Shown here piece after piece: positions 6,471 through 6,691 of a stretch of DNA of 6,691 nucleotides. The position numbers were made by a program, and so were the translations under genes. The notes under the pieces are model-generated. The model did not search any database, was not told where the DNA came from, and saw only the letters and a list, made by a program, of their open reading frames with translations. Source of the stretch: Campylobacterales bacterium (GTDB lineage: Bacteria > Campylobacterota > Campylobacteria > Campylobacterales > JAADDG01); NCBI GenBank assembly GCA_027009865.1, contig JALVCR010000301.1, positions 1 through 6,691 on the forward strand, given 5' to 3'. Position 1 is the stretch's first letter. Every line of letters starts with the position of its first letter.

Positions 6471-6691
6471 TTAATTTAAAATAATCTCTATATCTTCTCC
6501 TATCCACTCAAAAACCCTTTCTTTAGCCTCCTTTTTGATATATTCTAAAAACTCATCTCTATTTTCTACAAGTTCCAGAAATCTTTTTACGGTAACCACT
6601 TCTTCTTTTACATTAAATTCTTTTTTTAAAATATTAAAATCTATACCTCCAAATCTGTTATGAGTATTTTTTTTGCCCTGAGCGATTTTTG
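6471..6691 (-). CDS. C-terminus of an unrecognised protein (partial, cut by right window edge)
   Basis: A minus-strand frame runs from the window edge to TAA at 6473-6471, giving 72 residues. They start KIAQGKKNTHNRFGG and continue as a Lys- and Glu-rich, probably helical tail with segments VTVKRFLELVENRDEF and EAKERVFEWIGEDIEIIL. No signal peptide, membrane segment or named motif is visible, so it looks soluble and cytoplasmic. Codon choice and composition match a real gene: there is no internal stop and hydrophobics are spaced as in helices. It ends 75 bases before the giant gene's start on the same strand with no terminator between, so the two may form an operon. I do not recognise the family. 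Confidence 0.75.
   Translation of the reverse strand, partial: KIAQGKKNTHNRFGGIDFNILKKEFNVKEEVVTVKRFLELVENRDEFLEYIKKEAKERVFEWIGEDIEIILN

Overview
The window is strongly A+T-rich, tightly packed bacterial DNA. It uses AGA and ATA codons freely, has Shine-Dalgarno sites, and shows promoters with good -10 boxes but no clear -35 boxes. DUF4214, LVIVD and Fn3 repeats in one exported protein, with this composition and promoter style, point to a Campylobacterota (Epsilonproteobacteria) genome, possibly a free-living or vent-type lineage. That assignment is inference: no rRNA or marker gene is present.

Layout, left to right. (1) Positions 1-94, minus strand: the first 31 codons of an exported protein, cut by the window edge. 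(2) Positions 95-374: a divergent intergenic region with a -10 box for each flanking gene, a perfect 17-bp inverted repeat, an 11-bp direct repeat flanking the rightward -10, and a second TTAGTATAAT site further upstream. (3) Positions 375-1682, plus strand: a lone AAA_14/DUF4143-type ATPase. (4) Positions 1699-1723: a G/C-rich hairpin with a T tract, shared by the two convergent genes. (5) Positions 1722-6395, minus strand: a 1557-residue secreted repeat protein with a signal peptide, 14 LVIVD-type repeats (my count), 8 fibronectin type III domains and 4 DUF4214-type repeats. (6) Positions 6471-6691, minus strand: the last 72 codons of an unrecognised cytoplasmic-looking protein, 75 bp upstream of the giant gene.

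The ATPase gene is the only one on the plus strand. It has its own promoter and terminator and sits between minus-strand genes, so it looks like an independent cassette. The giant protein is the most distinctive item: a probable cell-surface or periplasmic protein whose LVIVD half could fold as two seven-bladed propellers on an Fn3 stalk. Nothing in the sequence links the ATPase functionally to the exported proteins. I see no tRNA, rRNA, CRISPR array or insertion sequence.
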